Shown piece by piece: positions 34,621-43,343 of a stretch of DNA of 64,000 nt. Source of the stretch: Sphingomonas sp. (GTDB taxonomy: Bacteria; Pseudomonadota; Alphaproteobacteria; Sphingomonadales; Sphingomonadaceae); NCBI GenBank assembly GCA_017418975.1, contig JAFOMG010000012.1:1-64000 (forward strand), in the 5' to 3' direction. The notes beneath the pieces are model-generated. The model was not told the origin of the DNA. It did no database searches and was given only the letters and a program-made list of their open reading frames with translations. Each line of letters begins with the position of its first letter. Position 1 is the first letter of the stretch. The translations under genes were made by a program, and so were the position numbers.

Positions 34621-35520
34621 TCAGGCGGCGGCGGGCGCGGTTCTCCCGGCACGCTCGGTGCGGCGCGCGATGGTGACGAAGGCCAGCACGAAGCAGAGCG
34701 CCACCGGCGTGTTCATGATCATCGGCAGCGACATCTCGTTGTTGCCGACGATGCTCACCGCGATGAAGATCGCCGTGCCCTCCTGCCGCATCAGATGCTC
34801 GATCCCGATCGCGATGTTCTCGCGCCGGGTGAAGCCGGCGAAGCGCACGATCGTCATCACCACGCAGACCATGATCAGGTTGAGCGCCACGGTGATCCAG
34901 AACAGCGCGCCCAGATTCTCGCGCAGCACCGGCACCTGATCGAGCAGGATGAAGCCGAAAGCAGTGAACAGCACGATCGTCGCGATGTTCTTCAGATATT
35001 TCTTGAAGGCGATCGCGAAGCCGGGGCGCAAGGCACGAAGCGTGAAGCCGGCGGCGGCGGGAAGCACGGTGATCGAGAAGATGTCCCAGAAGAACGAGGC
35101 CAGCGGCACCTTCACATCGGCCTCGAGCCCCAGGAAGTGGCTCAGCGCGAAATGGGCATAGAAGGGGACGACGAAGATGTAGATCATGCTGAGCAGCAGC
35201 GTCATCGACATCGACAAGGCGAGATCGCCCTTCGCCATGTCGGTGAAGAGGTTCGACAGCATGCCGCCGGGCGTGGTGGCGAGCAGCACGAAGCCGACCG
35301 CCAGCGCCGGCGTGGGCGCCACGGTGAGCGCGAGCGTGAGCCCGATCAGCGGCGGCACGATCAGCATCGAGCAGACGCCGAAAACCAGCGCGCGCTTGTT
35401 GCGGAATACCTGGCGGAAATCCGCTGCGGTGAGCGACAGGCCCATCGAGGCCATGATCGCGATCAGCGAGCCGGGCAGCACCCAGTGCCCCAGGACGGAC
35501 ATCAGATCGGCATAGGTCAT
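34621..35520 (-). CDS. Bile acid:sodium symporter (BASS) family transporter
   Basis: A 299-residue membrane protein with nine to ten hydrophobic helices. LLATTPGGMLSNLFTDMAKGDLALS near residue 95 and the later GIEHLMRQEGTAIFIAVSIVGNNEMSLPM correspond to the discontinuous sodium-binding helices of the SBF/BASS family. It begins 13 bp after the DUF3830 stop and so belongs to the same operon. Members carry bile acids, pantoate, 2-oxo acids and other organic anions across the inner membrane. Here it would import the organic anion released in the periplasm; the ligand is not predictable. The 167-bp gap downstream contains an ACGTCC/GGACGT dyad near 34520. Confidence 0.87.
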   Translation of the reverse strand: MTYADLMSVLGHWVLPGSLIAIMASMGLSLTAADFRQVFRNKRALVFGVCSMLIVPPLIGLTLALTVAPTPALAVGFVLLATTPGGMLSNLFTDMAKGDLALSMSMTLLLSMIYIFVVPFYAHFALSHFLGLEADVKVPLASFFWDIFSITVLPAAAGFTLRALRPGFAIAFKKYLKNIATIVLFTAFGFILLDQVPVLRENLGALFWITVALNLIMVCVVMTIVRFAGFTRRENIAIGIEHLMRQEGTAIFIAVSIVGNNEMSLPMIMNTPVALCFVLAFVTIARRTERAGRTAPAAA

Positions 35521-35533
35521 ATCCCGCTCCCCC

Positions 35534-36013
35534 TCAGGCCGGTTCGACGGTGATGGTGCAGGCGCCGTTCCGCCGGATCGCGCGGCAATCGGCGACGGCC
35601 TTTTCCAGATCCTCGTCGAGGATGCGGGCGCAGACATTGGCCTGGATCCAGCCGAACGGCATCAGCAGCCGGCCGCCGGCACCGTAGAAGATGCCGATGT
35701 CGTAGAAGGGCCCGGGCGGCAGGCCCTGGGTGCTGCCCGGCGCGAGATAGGCCAGCACGATGTCGCCGGCGCCCGGATAGGAGGTGGCGTTCTCGGCCGG
35801 GATCGGCGGCCGGGCCATGCCCTCGGGAAGGGATGCCGAGGGCATCGGCACCGAGATCTCGGGCCCGGTCCAGATCGCGTGCATCGCCTCGAACGACGCG
35901 CGCCGCGCGGCGAGATCGCGCAGGAATTCGCAGGACAAAGGCGCCGCTTGCGGGAGCAGGCGGCAACGCGCCGACAGTCCCGATCTCGGCTCCGTGAAAC
36001 GTACCAGATCCAT
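35534..36013 (-). CDS. DUF3830 family protein
   Basis: A 159-residue small protein. It matches the cyclophilin-like DUF3830 family: a conserved start pattern (LLPQAAPLSCEFL then IWTGPE), the central PAENATSYPGAGDIVLAYL, and a FYGAGGRLLMPFGWI stretch. No signal peptide is visible. It lies 13 nt after the upstream DUF885 stop and 13 nt before the BASS gene, so all three are likely co-transcribed. DUF3830 genes are often near amidohydrolases and transporters, but no biochemical function is known to me; it may be an isomerase- or cyclophilin-like enzyme. Confidence 0.75.
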   Translation of the reverse strand: MDLVRFTEPRSGLSARCRLLPQAAPLSCEFLRDLAARRASFEAMHAIWTGPEISVPMPSASLPEGMARPPIPAENATSYPGAGDIVLAYLAPGSTQGLPPGPFYDIGIFYGAGGRLLMPFGWIQANVCARILDEDLEKAVADCRAIRRNGACTITVEPA

Positions 36014-36026
36014 CGAAAGCATCCCC

Positions 36027-37700
36027 CTATCCGCCCGTCGCCATCGACAGATATTCTTCCTTCTGCAGCGCGATCGGCACATTGCCGTTGGTCCAGAGAT
36101 AATCGTGGAAGCGCTTGAGATCGAAGGACTTGCCTTCGCGCACCCGGGCCTCCGCGAGGAACTCGGTCGTCTGCATCTTGCCGATCTGGTAGCTGATCGC
36201 CTGGCCGGGCGCGGCGGCGAAGAAAGTCGCTTCCTCGCGCGCCGTCGCCCGGTCCATCGGGACCATCCTCTCCAGATAGTCGGCAGCCTGGGCGATGGTG
36301 AATTCACCTAGCGCCAGCTTCACGTCCACTTCGACCCGAAGGGCACGCAATCTCGCGAAATTATAGATGATCTCGCGCGTCTTGGGCGCGTCGGCCCAGA
36401 AGCCGGCCTGGAGCATCATCTCCTCGGCATAGAAGCCGGTGCCTTCATTGGCGCCGCTGTCATAATAGCGGCGGCGCAGCGGATCGGGGTTCCGCCAGCT
36501 GAGGCTGAGCTGGAAGAAATGGCCGGGCACGCCTTCATGGACGATGATCGGCCGCGGATCGCGCGCGATCGAAAGGTTGAAATAGCCGAGCTTGGGCGAG
36601 GGATCGGGGAGATAGACGGTCGCGTCCTGCCCGGTCCGGTCGATGCTGGTGAAATCGAAGGTCCGCCCCAGCCAGCCGATCGGCGCGAGATAGGCGGGGA
36701 AAGGCTGGGCCCTGTAATGCCCCACCCAGTCCGGGACCGTCAGCAGGTTCTTCTCGGTGAGGAACTGGCGGACCTTGAGCTCATCGGCGTCGAGCCGGGC
36801 AGTGACGGCGCCGATCGAGGCGCCGATCGGCAGCTCCGGCAGGCCGGCATTGCGGTTGCGCTCGAGCGTCTCGAACAGCACCGAGCGCGCCCATTCCTGA
36901 CGGCCCATCGCGACGAGCTGCTCGGGCGAATAGGGATAGATGCCGACATTGCCGAGGAAATAGAGGTAGCTCTCGAGGCCGACAGCGGTCTGCTCGGGCA
37001 GGCCGGCGCGCTTCGCCTTGAGGAACTCGGTGTAGGCCGCGAACGCCGCGATCGCCTTCTCGACCATGGCACCGAGCCGCTTCTTCCGCGCCGCATCGGC
37101 ATAGGGGGCGAGACCGGCGGCCATGCCGCGCAGGCTCTCCGGCACTTCGGCGAGCTGGCCGAGCGCGACGTCGACGAACGGCCCGCGCATGTCGTCGAGA
37201 TTGGCACGGCCGGCGGCGAGGATCGCGGGGACGTTGCCGAGCAGGTGGATCACTTCATCCAGTCGCGCATGCGAGACCGGCGGCTTGGGCAGCAGGACCT
37301 CGAACACCGGGTTGAGCGCCTGGGCGGTGTAGAAATGCGGCTGGCGGCGCCAGGCGGCGACATGGTCCATTTCCCAACGGACGCGGGCCAGCGCCGAGCC
37401 GACCAGCCGGTAATCGACCTTCTCGCCGATGCTTTGCGGCGCCCCTTCCAGCGCCTTCCAGCGCGCCTCGAACGCGGCGAGCTGCCGGCGCTGGGCGGCG
37501 ACGCCGGCGGGCGACCAGTCGGGCAGCCAGCCGGCGGGGCGGACGATGCGCGGAATATCGTCGCTGCTCGCGGGCTGGGTGGTGCCGCGCCAGGCCCAGA
37601 AATCGGCGCCGAGCTGCTGGACGGCCGGCTGCGCGGCCGCCGCCTGCGCCATGAACAGGGTAGCGCCTCCCATCAGCACCGCGATGCCCCGGCCCAGCAT
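36027..37700 (-). CDS. DUF885 family protein, HEGVPGH form
   Basis: A 557-residue secreted protein with a signal peptide (MLGRGIAVLMGGATLFMAQAAAA). It has the intact metal motif IVHEGVPGHFFQL near residue 387 and ANEGTGFYAEEMMLQ near 417, in which W is replaced by T. Start ATG is 1 nt from the stop of the S9 peptidase, so translation is coupled. The C-terminus (KSFDLKRFHDYLWTNGNVPIAL) resembles the corresponding part of the DUF885 proteins at 9057 and 43344, but those two lack the HE pair. A zinc-dependent peptidase acting after S9 cleavage of imported oligomers is inferred. Confidence 0.87.
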   Translation of the reverse strand: MLGRGIAVLMGGATLFMAQAAAAQPAVQQLGADFWAWRGTTQPASSDDIPRIVRPAGWLPDWSPAGVAAQRRQLAAFEARWKALEGAPQSIGEKVDYRLVGSALARVRWEMDHVAAWRRQPHFYTAQALNPVFEVLLPKPPVSHARLDEVIHLLGNVPAILAAGRANLDDMRGPFVDVALGQLAEVPESLRGMAAGLAPYADAARKKRLGAMVEKAIAAFAAYTEFLKAKRAGLPEQTAVGLESYLYFLGNVGIYPYSPEQLVAMGRQEWARSVLFETLERNRNAGLPELPIGASIGAVTARLDADELKVRQFLTEKNLLTVPDWVGHYRAQPFPAYLAPIGWLGRTFDFTSIDRTGQDATVYLPDPSPKLGYFNLSIARDPRPIIVHEGVPGHFFQLSLSWRNPDPLRRRYYDSGANEGTGFYAEEMMLQAGFWADAPKTREIIYNFARLRALRVEVDVKLALGEFTIAQAADYLERMVPMDRATAREEATFFAAAPGQAISYQIGKMQTTEFLAEARVREGKSFDLKRFHDYLWTNGNVPIALQKEEYLSMATGG

Positions 37701-37701
37701 G

Positions 37702-39936
37702 CTACTTCCGGTTCTTCACATTGCGATCGAAGAACTCGACCATCTTCTTGAACGAGAAACGGGTCTGCGGAATGTTCTCCGCGTCCCAGGGGTGGTTGGC
37801 GCCGGGCAGCGTCACCAGCTCGAACAGCTGCTCGCGCTGGATCATCTGCTCGGCCAGCGCCATCGTGTCCGAATAGAGGACGACGGAATCGCGGGTGCCG
37901 TGGATGATCATCAGCGGGTCCCTGATGCCCTTGGCCTGGTACAGCGCCGACTGCGCCTCGTAGCGCCCGGGCATGTCCGGCCCGTCGGGCGGACCCATGA
38001 TCCACATCTGCGCCGGGAAGGCATGCCAGACATTGGTGGCGGGCGCGCCGGCGATACCCGCGGCATAGAGGCCAGGCTTCTTCGACAGCGACATGATCGT
38101 CATCAGCCCGCCATAGCTCGAGCCCCAGATGCCGATGCGCTTCGGATCGGCATGGCCCTGGGCGATCAGATAGCGGACGCCGCTCTCGAGATCGTTGATG
38201 TCGGTCTCGCCATAGCTCTCATATTGCGTCTGGTTGTGGTCCCGTCCCTGCCCCCAGGAACCGCGGATGTTGACGGTCAGGACGATATAGCCCTGCGCGA
38301 CGAAATACTGGTCGAGCCCCCAGGTCGGGTGGGCGCGGCGGCCGCCCCATTGGTTGTGGACCGCGTCCGAATAGACCGAGCCGACGATGACCGGGTATTT
38401 CTTGCCCGGGTCGAAATCGGCGGGGACGCTCACCCGGCCGAGCAGGTTGATCCCGTCGACATGGCTGGGGAACTGGACATAGCTGGTCTTCGCCCAGGTC
38501 TGGCCGTAGAAATCGGGCTGGGGCGACTTGGTGACCTGCACCGCCTTGCCGGGCTTCGCGGTGTCGATGACGAACAGCTCGGGCGGCAGGTCGTCATTGC
38601 TGTACCAGTCGGCGATGCGGCTGAAATCAGGAGAATAGACCGGCTCGTGCGTGCCGCCCGCCGGCCCGCTCAGCTGCTCGATCTTTCCGCCCGCCAGCGG
38701 CACGCGGTAGAGCTGGCGGTCCTGCAGGGCGGACTTGTTGGCGGTGAAATAGAGCTGCCTGTTCCTGGCATCGACCGCGAACGAAGCGATTTCCCATTTG
38801 CCGCTGGTGATCTGGCGGGGCGCCTCGCCGGCCTTTTTCTGGTGGTAGAGCTGAAGCCAGCCGTCGCGATCGGTAAGGATGATCAGGCCATCGTCGCCCG
38901 GCGCCCAGGCGACTTGCCAATCGGGGCGGAGATGCTTGGGCTCGCGCAGCTGGTAGAAGGTCTCGCGCCCGCCGGTGGCGGCGTCGTAGAGATAGATGCT
39001 GTGCTCCTTGGCCTCCATGTCGGCGCTGCTGACGAACAGCCGCTTGCCGTCATGCGACAGGCCATAGCCCCAGACGTCGTGCTTGGCATCGGGGCGCTCG
39101 AACAGACGGGACTTGCCGGTGGCGAGGTCGACCATGCCGATCGCCGTCCTGCTGGTCTCCTCGCCGGGGAAGGCGCGGATCACGCGGTTGTTCTGCAGCT
39201 TGCCCTTGGCGTCGTAATAGATATCGCGCTCGGGCATGGCGCGGTCGTCGGCCTGCTGGAAGGCGATCGCCTTGCCGCTATCGGCCCATTTGAAATCTTC
39301 GATGTAAACCTTGGGATCGTCGCTGCCGGCAAGGCGCGTGGCGACGGCTCCCTCCCCCGCCGCAATATCGCGAACCCAGAGCTGGCCGCCGGGGGCGACC
39401 GGCGATGCGGCGGACGCGGCGGCGATGAAGGCGAGCTTCGAGCCGTCGGGCGCGACGGCGAGCTTGCGGATACCGCGCTTGTCGGCCTCCGCCTTCACTA
39501 TCCTGCCGTCCGCCTCGCGGATATGGAGCTGGCCGCCCAGGGTGAAGGCAACGCGGCCGTTGGCCAGGAACACCGCCTGGGCGATGCCCTTCGCTTCCGC
39601 CTCCGGCTTGCTGTCCTTGCCCAGGAAGGTCAGGCGGGTCTTCTGCCCGGTGCGGGGCGACCAGGACCAGATGTCGCGGAACGAATAGCCTTCGTCGTTC
39701 CACAGGAAGAGCACCGCGCTGCCGTCCGCGGCCCAGCTATAGCCCTGGGGATCGATGCCCACGAGGCTCTTGTAGCGATAGAGTTCGTCGATCGAGAAGC
39801 TGGTGCCGGGCACGCCGGCGGTGCCCCGGACCGGCCCCTGGGCCTGTTGCTGGGCAAGGGCGGGAGCCGCCGCCCCCGGCGCGGCGATCATGAGAGCCGC
39901 CGATATCGCCCGGACGGAAACGCTGAACCTGATCAT
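37702..39936 (-). CDS. S9 family prolyl oligopeptidase, secreted
   Basis: A 744-residue serine peptidase with a signal peptide (VRAISAALMIAAPGAAAPALA). A DPP-IV-type beta-propeller (repeats such as YLYDAATGG, LPDRDGWLQLY-like blades) precedes an alpha/beta hydrolase domain. The catalytic triad is visible: Ser in GIWGSSYGGLMTI near residue 608, Asp in HGTRDSVV near 682 and His in PGANHPWD near 715. It would cleave post-proline or related bonds in periplasmic peptides. It is followed immediately by a DUF885 gene (1-nt gap) and preceded by a TonB receptor 88 bp upstream, so the three probably form one uptake-and-digestion unit. Confidence 0.92.
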   Translation of the reverse strand: MIRFSVSVRAISAALMIAAPGAAAPALAQQQAQGPVRGTAGVPGTSFSIDELYRYKSLVGIDPQGYSWAADGSAVLFLWNDEGYSFRDIWSWSPRTGQKTRLTFLGKDSKPEAEAKGIAQAVFLANGRVAFTLGGQLHIREADGRIVKAEADKRGIRKLAVAPDGSKLAFIAAASAASPVAPGGQLWVRDIAAGEGAVATRLAGSDDPKVYIEDFKWADSGKAIAFQQADDRAMPERDIYYDAKGKLQNNRVIRAFPGEETSRTAIGMVDLATGKSRLFERPDAKHDVWGYGLSHDGKRLFVSSADMEAKEHSIYLYDAATGGRETFYQLREPKHLRPDWQVAWAPGDDGLIILTDRDGWLQLYHQKKAGEAPRQITSGKWEIASFAVDARNRQLYFTANKSALQDRQLYRVPLAGGKIEQLSGPAGGTHEPVYSPDFSRIADWYSNDDLPPELFVIDTAKPGKAVQVTKSPQPDFYGQTWAKTSYVQFPSHVDGINLLGRVSVPADFDPGKKYPVIVGSVYSDAVHNQWGGRRAHPTWGLDQYFVAQGYIVLTVNIRGSWGQGRDHNQTQYESYGETDINDLESGVRYLIAQGHADPKRIGIWGSSYGGLMTIMSLSKKPGLYAAGIAGAPATNVWHAFPAQMWIMGPPDGPDMPGRYEAQSALYQAKGIRDPLMIIHGTRDSVVLYSDTMALAEQMIQREQLFELVTLPGANHPWDAENIPQTRFSFKKMVEFFDRNVKNRK

Positions 39937-40024
39937 CTTCCCAACACCTTCACCCTCTGTCGACGCTCCCGGCCCCGGTTGCCGGCGACGGCGGGGGATC
40001 GCCGCCGCCGCCGGACTTGGGGCC

Positions 40025-42871
40025 TCAGAACCGCTTGCGGAAACCGATCGTGAACCGGCGGCCGATCGCGTCATAGGTATCGCGCTCGTAGAGCTGGAAC
40101 GGCGGGTTGTGATCGCCCAGATTGTCGATCATGCCGTAGATGCTCAGGCTCTTGTCGATGTCGTAGGACGCGCTCAGATCGAAATAGCTGATCTGGCCCG
40201 TCTCCGGCACCGCGAGCAGCGGCATCGCCGCGCCGGAGGCCTTGGCGGCGGCGATCCGCCCGTCCTTCGCCGAGCCGATGAACCGGTGCCGCAGCGAGAC
40301 CTGGAAGGCATCGGACACGTCCCAGGTCACGCGCTGGGTGAAGCGCCATTTGGGATTGGCGTTGCCGCAGGTGCCTCCGCCGATATAGCCCGCGCAATCG
40401 ACCGCCGCGACGATCGGGCTGCTCTGCACGATGCTGTTGATCAGATAGCTGCCGGCCAGATAATAGCTCAGCCGGCCCAGCGAGCCGATATCGTGGCGAT
40501 AGTCGAGGCGGAAATCGACGCCCGCGGTCTTCATCGAGGCGATGTTCGCGTTGAGCAGCGGCACATCATAGAGCTGCCCGTCCGACGAGCGGTGGTTGAG
40601 CGGCTGGCAGAAGATGTTGCTCATCGACAGATTGGCGCGACAGGCAGTGATCACCGACTGGAGGCCGCCACCGAACGCCGCGATCGCGCCGTCGATCTTG
40701 ATGTTGTAATAATCGACGGTGAGCTGGAGGTTCGGCACGAACTCCGGCCGGAACACCGCGCCGAGCGACCAGGTGTCCGAAGTCTCTTCCTTCAGATTGG
40801 GATTGCCGCCGGTGATCGCGCGGATCTGGACATTCTCCTGCTGGAACACGTCGATCACGCTCGCCGGCACGCCCAGCGAGCTGATGCAGAAGGCGCGCTC
40901 CGCCGCGGTGCGGTTGGCGCCGGTGGCATTGCAGAAGTCGGTCGCCTGCGGCGCGGTGTTGGTCGCGCCCGAATAGAGCTCGATCACGTTCGGCGCGCGC
41001 ACCGCCCGCTGATAGAGCCCGCGGATCTTGAAGCTCTTCACCGGCGAGAACTCGCCGCCCGCCTTCCACGAAGTCACGCCGCCCGCGGTGGAATAGTCCG
41101 AGTAGCGGATGCCGCCTTCGAACGCGAGGAGGTGGACGAAGGGCAGGTCGGCCAGGATCGGCACGACGAGCTCGCCATAGACTTCCTTGACGTCGAAGCT
41201 GCCGCCGGTCGCCTGGATGCCCGCCGAGCGCGAGAGCGCCTTGCCCTGGATGTAGAGCTGGTCGGGCGTGAAGGTCGAGCTTTCCTTGCGATATTCCGCG
41301 CCCACCGAGATGCCGACATTGCCGGCGGGCAGCTTGAACAGCGTGCCGGTGATGCTGGCGCCGGCCTGTTTCTGGTCGACGACGGTGATGTTGGTGAGGT
41401 TGGTGTAGATATAGTCGATCATCGGCTTGGTCATCGACATCAGCCCGAACGGGTTGATCGTGACGCAGCGCGGATCGGCCACCTTGCAGGCATAGGGATT
41501 GCTGGGGTTGGTCAGGAAGGCATTGGCGAAATTGTCGATCAGCACGCCGCCGCCCTGGACCTCGGTGATCCGGACATGGCCCTGATTGTAGAAGGCTTCC
41601 CAGTTCAGCTTGTCGGTCAGCGCGCCCTTCAGCCCGACGACGAAGCGCGAGAATTCGCGGGTCTGGTCGTCGGTGCGCGAGCCGAAGTCGAGCAGGCGGC
41701 GATTGATGTTGAGCGAAACCAGATTGTCGCCGTCACCGTCGAGATTGGTGCGCAGGAACTCGCGCAGCGACGACGACAGATAGGGATTGCGCAAATCGAA
41801 CTGGAAGTTCGGCAGGAAGCCCGAGCTGCTCATCGGCACCGCGCCCAGCGTCGAGTTGATCTCGCTGCGGACGTAATTGCCTTCCCAGAAGGCAGTGACG
41901 TTGTCGGTCACGTCGTAATGGCCGGTGATCGCCCCCGACCAGCGCTTCATCGGCATCTGGAGATTGGTGTAGGGACGGTCGTTGAAGCCGTCGCTGGTCT
42001 TGTAGGCGCGCCAGCCCTCGGGCGCGAAGAAGATCCCGGCGGTGCCGATGGTGTTGCCGAACTGGTCGAGCTTGCCGACCAGCGCCGGCGTGAAGATCGT
42101 GCCCTGCGGCGTGACGCCGTTGCCGCCGGGGACCAGCACGCCCTTGCCGTTCTGCACGGCGTCGACCAGGTAGAGCGAGGCATGGTCGCGCGCGGCGCCC
42201 TTCACCATCGAACGGTCGTAATAGCTGCCGTTGAACACGATGTTGCCGCGGCCATCGCCGAAATTGCCGCCGACGGTGAAGTCGATATTGTAGCGCTCGG
42301 CATCGCCCCGCTCGCTGATGCCGTACTGGCCGCTGACTTCGAGGCCCTGGAAATTGGTCTTGGTGACGAAGTTGACCACGCCGGCCATCGCATCCGAGCC
42401 ATAGACCGCCGAGGCACCGCCGGTGACGACTTCCACCCGCTCGATCAACGAGGGCGGGATCATGTTGATGTCGACCACGCCGTCCTGGCTGGCGCCGACG
42501 ATGCGGCGGCCGTTCTGCAGCACCAGGGTGCGCGCCGCGCCGAGGTTGCGCAGATTGACCGTGGCCGAGCCGTTGCCCGCATTGGACTGGGCACCTGAAC
42601 CGGCGACCGCCTGGGGCAGCGCGTTGAGCAGCTGCTCGGTCTCGGCCGTGCCGGTCTGGCGGATTTCCTCGCTGCCGATCACGTTGACCGGGCTGTTCGA
42701 GTCGACGTCCGGACGCGGGATGCGCGAGCCGGTGACGACGATCGCCTCGGCTTCCTGCGCTTCCGGCTCGGCGGTCTGCGCCATTGCCGTGCCCATCATC
42801 ATCATCGTGGCGAACAGCGCGGAGCCGCCCCGCAATCCCGCCCGCATCACCGCAACCCGCTTACTGCCCAT
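40025..42871 (-). CDS. TonB-dependent receptor
   Basis: A 948-residue outer-membrane receptor with a signal peptide (LRGGSALFATMMMMGTAMA). It has a TonB-box-like segment EAIVVTGSRIPRPDV near residue 43, a plug domain with the run INMIPPSLIERVEVVTGGASAVYGSDAMAG split over 115-150, and a 22-strand-type barrel ending in FTIGFRKRF with the terminal Phe. It is the first gene of the minus-strand cluster that continues with the S9 peptidase and DUF885 genes, so its ligand is probably an oligopeptide-like or amide-linked compound (inference). No siderophore genes are nearby. The upstream 472-bp gap holds an AAGTGCGTGAT site. Confidence 0.93.
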   Translation of the reverse strand: MGSKRVAVMRAGLRGGSALFATMMMMGTAMAQTAEPEAQEAEAIVVTGSRIPRPDVDSNSPVNVIGSEEIRQTGTAETEQLLNALPQAVAGSGAQSNAGNGSATVNLRNLGAARTLVLQNGRRIVGASQDGVVDINMIPPSLIERVEVVTGGASAVYGSDAMAGVVNFVTKTNFQGLEVSGQYGISERGDAERYNIDFTVGGNFGDGRGNIVFNGSYYDRSMVKGAARDHASLYLVDAVQNGKGVLVPGGNGVTPQGTIFTPALVGKLDQFGNTIGTAGIFFAPEGWRAYKTSDGFNDRPYTNLQMPMKRWSGAITGHYDVTDNVTAFWEGNYVRSEINSTLGAVPMSSSGFLPNFQFDLRNPYLSSSLREFLRTNLDGDGDNLVSLNINRRLLDFGSRTDDQTREFSRFVVGLKGALTDKLNWEAFYNQGHVRITEVQGGGVLIDNFANAFLTNPSNPYACKVADPRCVTINPFGLMSMTKPMIDYIYTNLTNITVVDQKQAGASITGTLFKLPAGNVGISVGAEYRKESSTFTPDQLYIQGKALSRSAGIQATGGSFDVKEVYGELVVPILADLPFVHLLAFEGGIRYSDYSTAGGVTSWKAGGEFSPVKSFKIRGLYQRAVRAPNVIELYSGATNTAPQATDFCNATGANRTAAERAFCISSLGVPASVIDVFQQENVQIRAITGGNPNLKEETSDTWSLGAVFRPEFVPNLQLTVDYYNIKIDGAIAAFGGGLQSVITACRANLSMSNIFCQPLNHRSSDGQLYDVPLLNANIASMKTAGVDFRLDYRHDIGSLGRLSYYLAGSYLINSIVQSSPIVAAVDCAGYIGGGTCGNANPKWRFTQRVTWDVSDAFQVSLRHRFIGSAKDGRIAAAKASGAAMPLLAVPETGQISYFDLSASYDIDKSLSIYGMIDNLGDHNPPFQLYERDTYDAIGRRFTIGFRKRF

Positions 42872-43343
42872 GTCCGTGTCTCCCCGAATGGATACGCCCA
42901 CCTGCCTTGCTCCGCTCCGGCGTCGTTGGTCGCGCCATTTCCGTGAACAAGTGCGTGATTTTGAGCATATCAAGGACGAAGGGTCAATTCGGGGTAACGA
43001 AAAAATGTGAAAAGTGTCGCTTCTCGGTAACAAAGCTGCCGGGAAACCCGCGATTGCGCACGGTTTTTTCCAGGCCGGGGGACCGCTCCGACAGGGCCGA
43101 CAGGCCGGGGCGCGCCCTCTCCAAACCTCGGGACAAAGGCCGGAAACTCTCGGCTTTCCGCCGATTCGCACCGTTTTGGACTGGTCTGAGGCACCCCGCA
43201 TGCCTCCGAGATAACACCGATTCGGTGCCTCTTGACCAGTGCCACCCATGAGGTCATCACATTACAAATCACATGTTTTTAGTTTTATTCTGAATGATGC
43301 GGCGCCCGAGCATCTGGCGGCCGGAGACCGAGGGGAGATCGAC
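42872..43343. promoter_or_regulatory. 472-bp divergent regulatory region
   Basis: The gap between the TonB receptor (minus) and a DUF885 gene (plus) has no gene. It contains AAGTGCGTGAT at 42949-42959, matching 12026-12036 in ten of eleven bases. It also has a 13-bp dyad CACCGATTCGGTG (43215-43227) about 117 bp before the DUF885 start, and an AT-rich stretch at 43255-43300 suitable for a promoter. GGGGAG about 8 nt before 43344 is the ribosome site of the DUF885 gene. Confidence 0.5.
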
